Source: Azorinus chamasolen (Eukaryota > Mollusca > Bivalvia > Cardiida > Solecurtidae). Taken from it: a DNA stretch of 64,000 nucleotides. Position numbers and translations under genes: made by a program. The notes under the pieces are model-generated. The model saw only the letters and a list, made by a program, of their open reading frames with translations. It searched no databases and was not told the origin of the DNA. The DNA is taken from positions 30,646,578 to 30,710,577 of the forward strand of contig OY755252.1 of assembly GCA_963576725.1 (NCBI GenBank), read 5' to 3'. Shown here in pieces: positions 61,956 through 64,000 of this stretch. Position 1 is the stretch's first letter. Every line of letters starts with the position of its first letter.

Positions 61956-62049
61956 CATGGACCCTGGTCTCATAATATTGCTAGCTATGAATTAAAATTA
62001 TCAACCTGAAGAACCGTTGTTGTATTCTACCACTATACTACAACCATTT

Positions 62050-62290
62050 AAGTCTGTTTTACCCATTCCTTCACATTTGCAAACGTCTTTTCACCCATTT
62101 GCAAACAAAGACTCGGATCAGACGGCTCTGTTTGCTTATGAAATTATAATATATCTGACTTTATAGTTTATACCAACTCCAAAATAAATGCTGTATGTAT
62201 ACATATGACGTCATAAAAATCGGCTAATAAATAATCATAACTTCATTATTCCTTACATAAATTTTGAGCAGGTAAAGTGTTACGTGACTG
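62050..62290. repeat. MITE family A2 fragment
   Basis: TTTGCAAACAAAGACTCGG and GATCAGACGGCTCTGTTTGC. The tip is deleted. Confidence 0.45.
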
Positions 62291-62567
62291 TAATCCCGCC
62301 TGGTCTACTCTGATTGCAAAGGCATCGCAAAGCGTGCATAAAGAGGGGGGGTACAGAAAGCTTTCTGCGATATTTTCACACTGCATTGCCTATTTCGCTG
62401 CCAAATTTTGCCGTATTCAAACTTTGTCGTCTGCTATAATTTTCATGTTTTAATTTTCTGTCCAACGTCCACTCAATATAAGTCTATTGGCTGGTGTTAG
62501 AGACAGGTGGCAGCTACAAACGGAATGAGAGCTATGTAGAAATCTGCCAAAGAAGCTTTCTGCCTTT

Positions 62568-62779
62568 ATCCTTACAGTGAAGGACAAGAGTCACTTATAT
62601 TCTTTGCAAACAGTGTAGACCAACATTAGATTGCTCATAGAGAAGCCATCTCATCAGGGTCTACATTGTTTGCCATGTTACACTTTTCTTAAAAAACAAA
62701 CATCCTAAATATTCACCATAAGCTAACCTGGTTGAATGTTGGAGCAGTCCATTTGAAAATTCAGCGTTGTAAGGGTTAA
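62568..62779 (+). mobile_element. MITE family P, copy 2 (a partial copy follows to 62868)
   Basis: TTTGCAAACAGTGTAGACC, CATCTCATCAGGGTCTACAT, GAAAATTCAGCGTTGTAAGG. The right third is repeated directly at 62790-62868. Confidence 0.7.
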
Positions 62780-62932
62780 AACATGCCTAAATACATGTAT
62801 TCACAATAAGCTTGACCTGATTGAAATTTGGAATAGTCCATTTAAAAATTCAGCTTTGTAAGGGTTAGATATTAACCCATTGGTGTACAGTGTCCCTTAA
62901 AACAAATATAACCAAAGGAAATACAGTAAAAC

Positions 62933-63117
62933 CTCTCTATAACGGCCACTAAATTGTGTTAATTAGTTTGTATTTAGGGCAGGTGTCTGCTTAAAGCAAG
63001 GTGAAAGTAAAACAGGACGCTCCTTATAGGAGCGTCCTGTTTTACTTTCACCTTGCTTTAAGCAGCCACCTGGCTTTAACACAAACTACTTTATATTTTA
63101 TAGAGAGGTTTTACTGT
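62933..63117. mobile_element. MITE family E, copy 3
   Basis: ACAGTAAAACCTCTCTATAA to GAGAGGTTTTACTGT. Core GGACGCTCCTTATAGGAGCG. Arms of about 40 bp pair almost perfectly. Confidence 0.82.
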
Positions 63118-63348
63118 AGTTTACAACCAGACCATAGACCTCCTGAAGGAGTAATCTGATCAGGGTCTGTACTGTTAACTGTACCCATATATGTCAATTA
63201 CTTATACTAGCAATTATTTGGTGGGTTATGCCAACTGAGCTGCAAAATAACATCTAGACGGTATTTCCTTAAATAATATGGGAATAAATGGAATTTAAAC
63301 CGCCACATACAATAGAACTTGCCACTTGGCCTAAGCGGTCATTATTTT

Positions 63349-63562
63349 ATCCCTTCACTCCATAAATACGCCTTTCTACGCCTTTGGAAACAGAGTAGAC
63401 CTAGATTAGACGGCTCCTATAGAAATTATATGTAGAACCATATTATATCACAAGCAAACAGAGCAGACCCTGATCAGACGGATCCTATAGGAGCCGTCTG
63501 ATCAGGGTCTACTCTGTTTGCAAAGGCGTAGAAATATGTATGTATATGGCGTAAAGGGTTAA
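63349..63562 (+). mobile_element. MITE family A2, two cores
   Basis: CCTTCACTCCATAAATACGC start. An incomplete core is at 63390-63420 and a full core at 63465-63520 (GATCCTATAGGAGCCGTCTG). End GTAAAGGGTTAA. Confidence 0.75.
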
Positions 63563-63603
63563 TTGGCAAGCCTCTAATTATTTCGCCATAATTGTATTTA
63601 CAA

Positions 63604-63813
63604 TGGCAACTCTCTAATGTGACCACTTAGTAAATACACATGACTGATTTTAAAAACAGGTGGTAGCTTAATTCGGGGCGAACGAAATGCAGAAAGCTCC
63701 TATTTGGAACCCTCTGCATATCTGTCGTCCTGCAGTAAGCTTCCACGTGTACATGTATTTACAACCCATAATAATACTTCTTTTTCATGGCCACATTAGA
63801 CAGGTTTTGCTGT
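63604..63813. mobile_element. MITE family F
   Basis: CAACTCTCTAATGTGACCAC to GGCCACATTAGACAGGTTTT. Core GCAGAAAGCTCCTATTTGGA. Confidence 0.7.
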
Positions 63814-64000
63814 GTTCACGTAATTGTTAAATACAGTCACCGTTGCAGATCGATCGATAGTAATTTCTTCCCGCTAGAGAGTTCGTCCGAATTCTGGAAA
63901 ATCGGTATTTTGTCATGGAAATGCTTCCGTATCGATTTTTCATGCTTTCTGAAAAGACGTATAGCACGGAATTCTGGGAGAAAATTATCGTTTCTGTCTA

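Noticed and set aside
1..64000. LTR retrotransposon or integrated virus
   Set aside because: No long terminal repeats, protease, RNase H, integrase or capsid motifs were seen. All reverse transcriptases here sit in APE-type LINEs.

Overview
The window looks like nuclear DNA of a marine or freshwater invertebrate, most likely a bivalve mollusc. It is AT-rich and crowded with small palindromic DNA elements, it carries several non-LTR retrotransposon lineages and 145-160 bp tandem-repeat elements, and it has one multi-exon gene with GT-AG introns. The species call is inference, not read from a marker gene. No operons, CRISPR arrays, LTR elements or bacterial genes were seen. Bases 26352-26551 are a 200-N assembly gap.

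Layout. 1-12110: repeats only. These are a foldback element, TCGTCAAA-type repeats, a tRNA-like sequence, a tRNA-derived SINE head, a Helentron-like element, a hAT-like palindrome and MITEs. 12111-20561: a minus-strand LINE (LINE-A) that had landed in a Helentron-like repeat and was then split by a plus-strand LINE (LINE-B, 13342-17608). Both insertions keep 8-bp target duplications. About 22300-26206: a nearly intact minus-strand CR1-like LINE (LINE-C) with a 2A-like ribosome-skipping motif. 26822-31015: a tandem duplication, the decayed 3' half of a GCDTT-motif protein gene, and an old LINE (LINE-D). 32290-33880: an internally deleted LINE (LINE-E). 34114-36140: a 155-bp tandem array ending in a hairpin. 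40045-56240: the only convincing host gene, on the minus strand. It has nine coding exons giving 608 codons: an RG/RGG-rich N-terminus, a helical middle and a C-terminal VWA domain with a complete MIDAS. Its introns are filled with MITEs and two Helentron-like elements. 56300-64000: MITEs, a hAT-like element and a trinucleotide repeat.

MITE family names used below (mine). TTAA-flanked, piggyBac-like ends: A (CCCTTTCCCTG), A2 (CCCTTTACTCC), B (core GACGCC/GGCGTC), C (CCCTTCGCTTGCT), D (CCCATTCCC) and P (CCCTTACA). TA-type, pogo/Tigger-like ends: E (ACAGTAAAACCTCTCTATAA) and F (ACAGTAGAACCCCTC). Others: G (GACCACTCTTT palindrome) and M (ACTCTCCCAATTTGA).

The most unusual structural signals are three. 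The same hairpin tip (GCTCCTATAGGAGC and close variants) sits at the centre of six MITE families with unrelated ends. A single mismatch is kept about 16 nt from the dyad in families A, B and C. At least five repeat families share a bipartite architecture: an AACAAGA start, a subterminal copy of the hairpin arm, tandem repeats, a GAC-rich microsatellite and a terminal hairpin.
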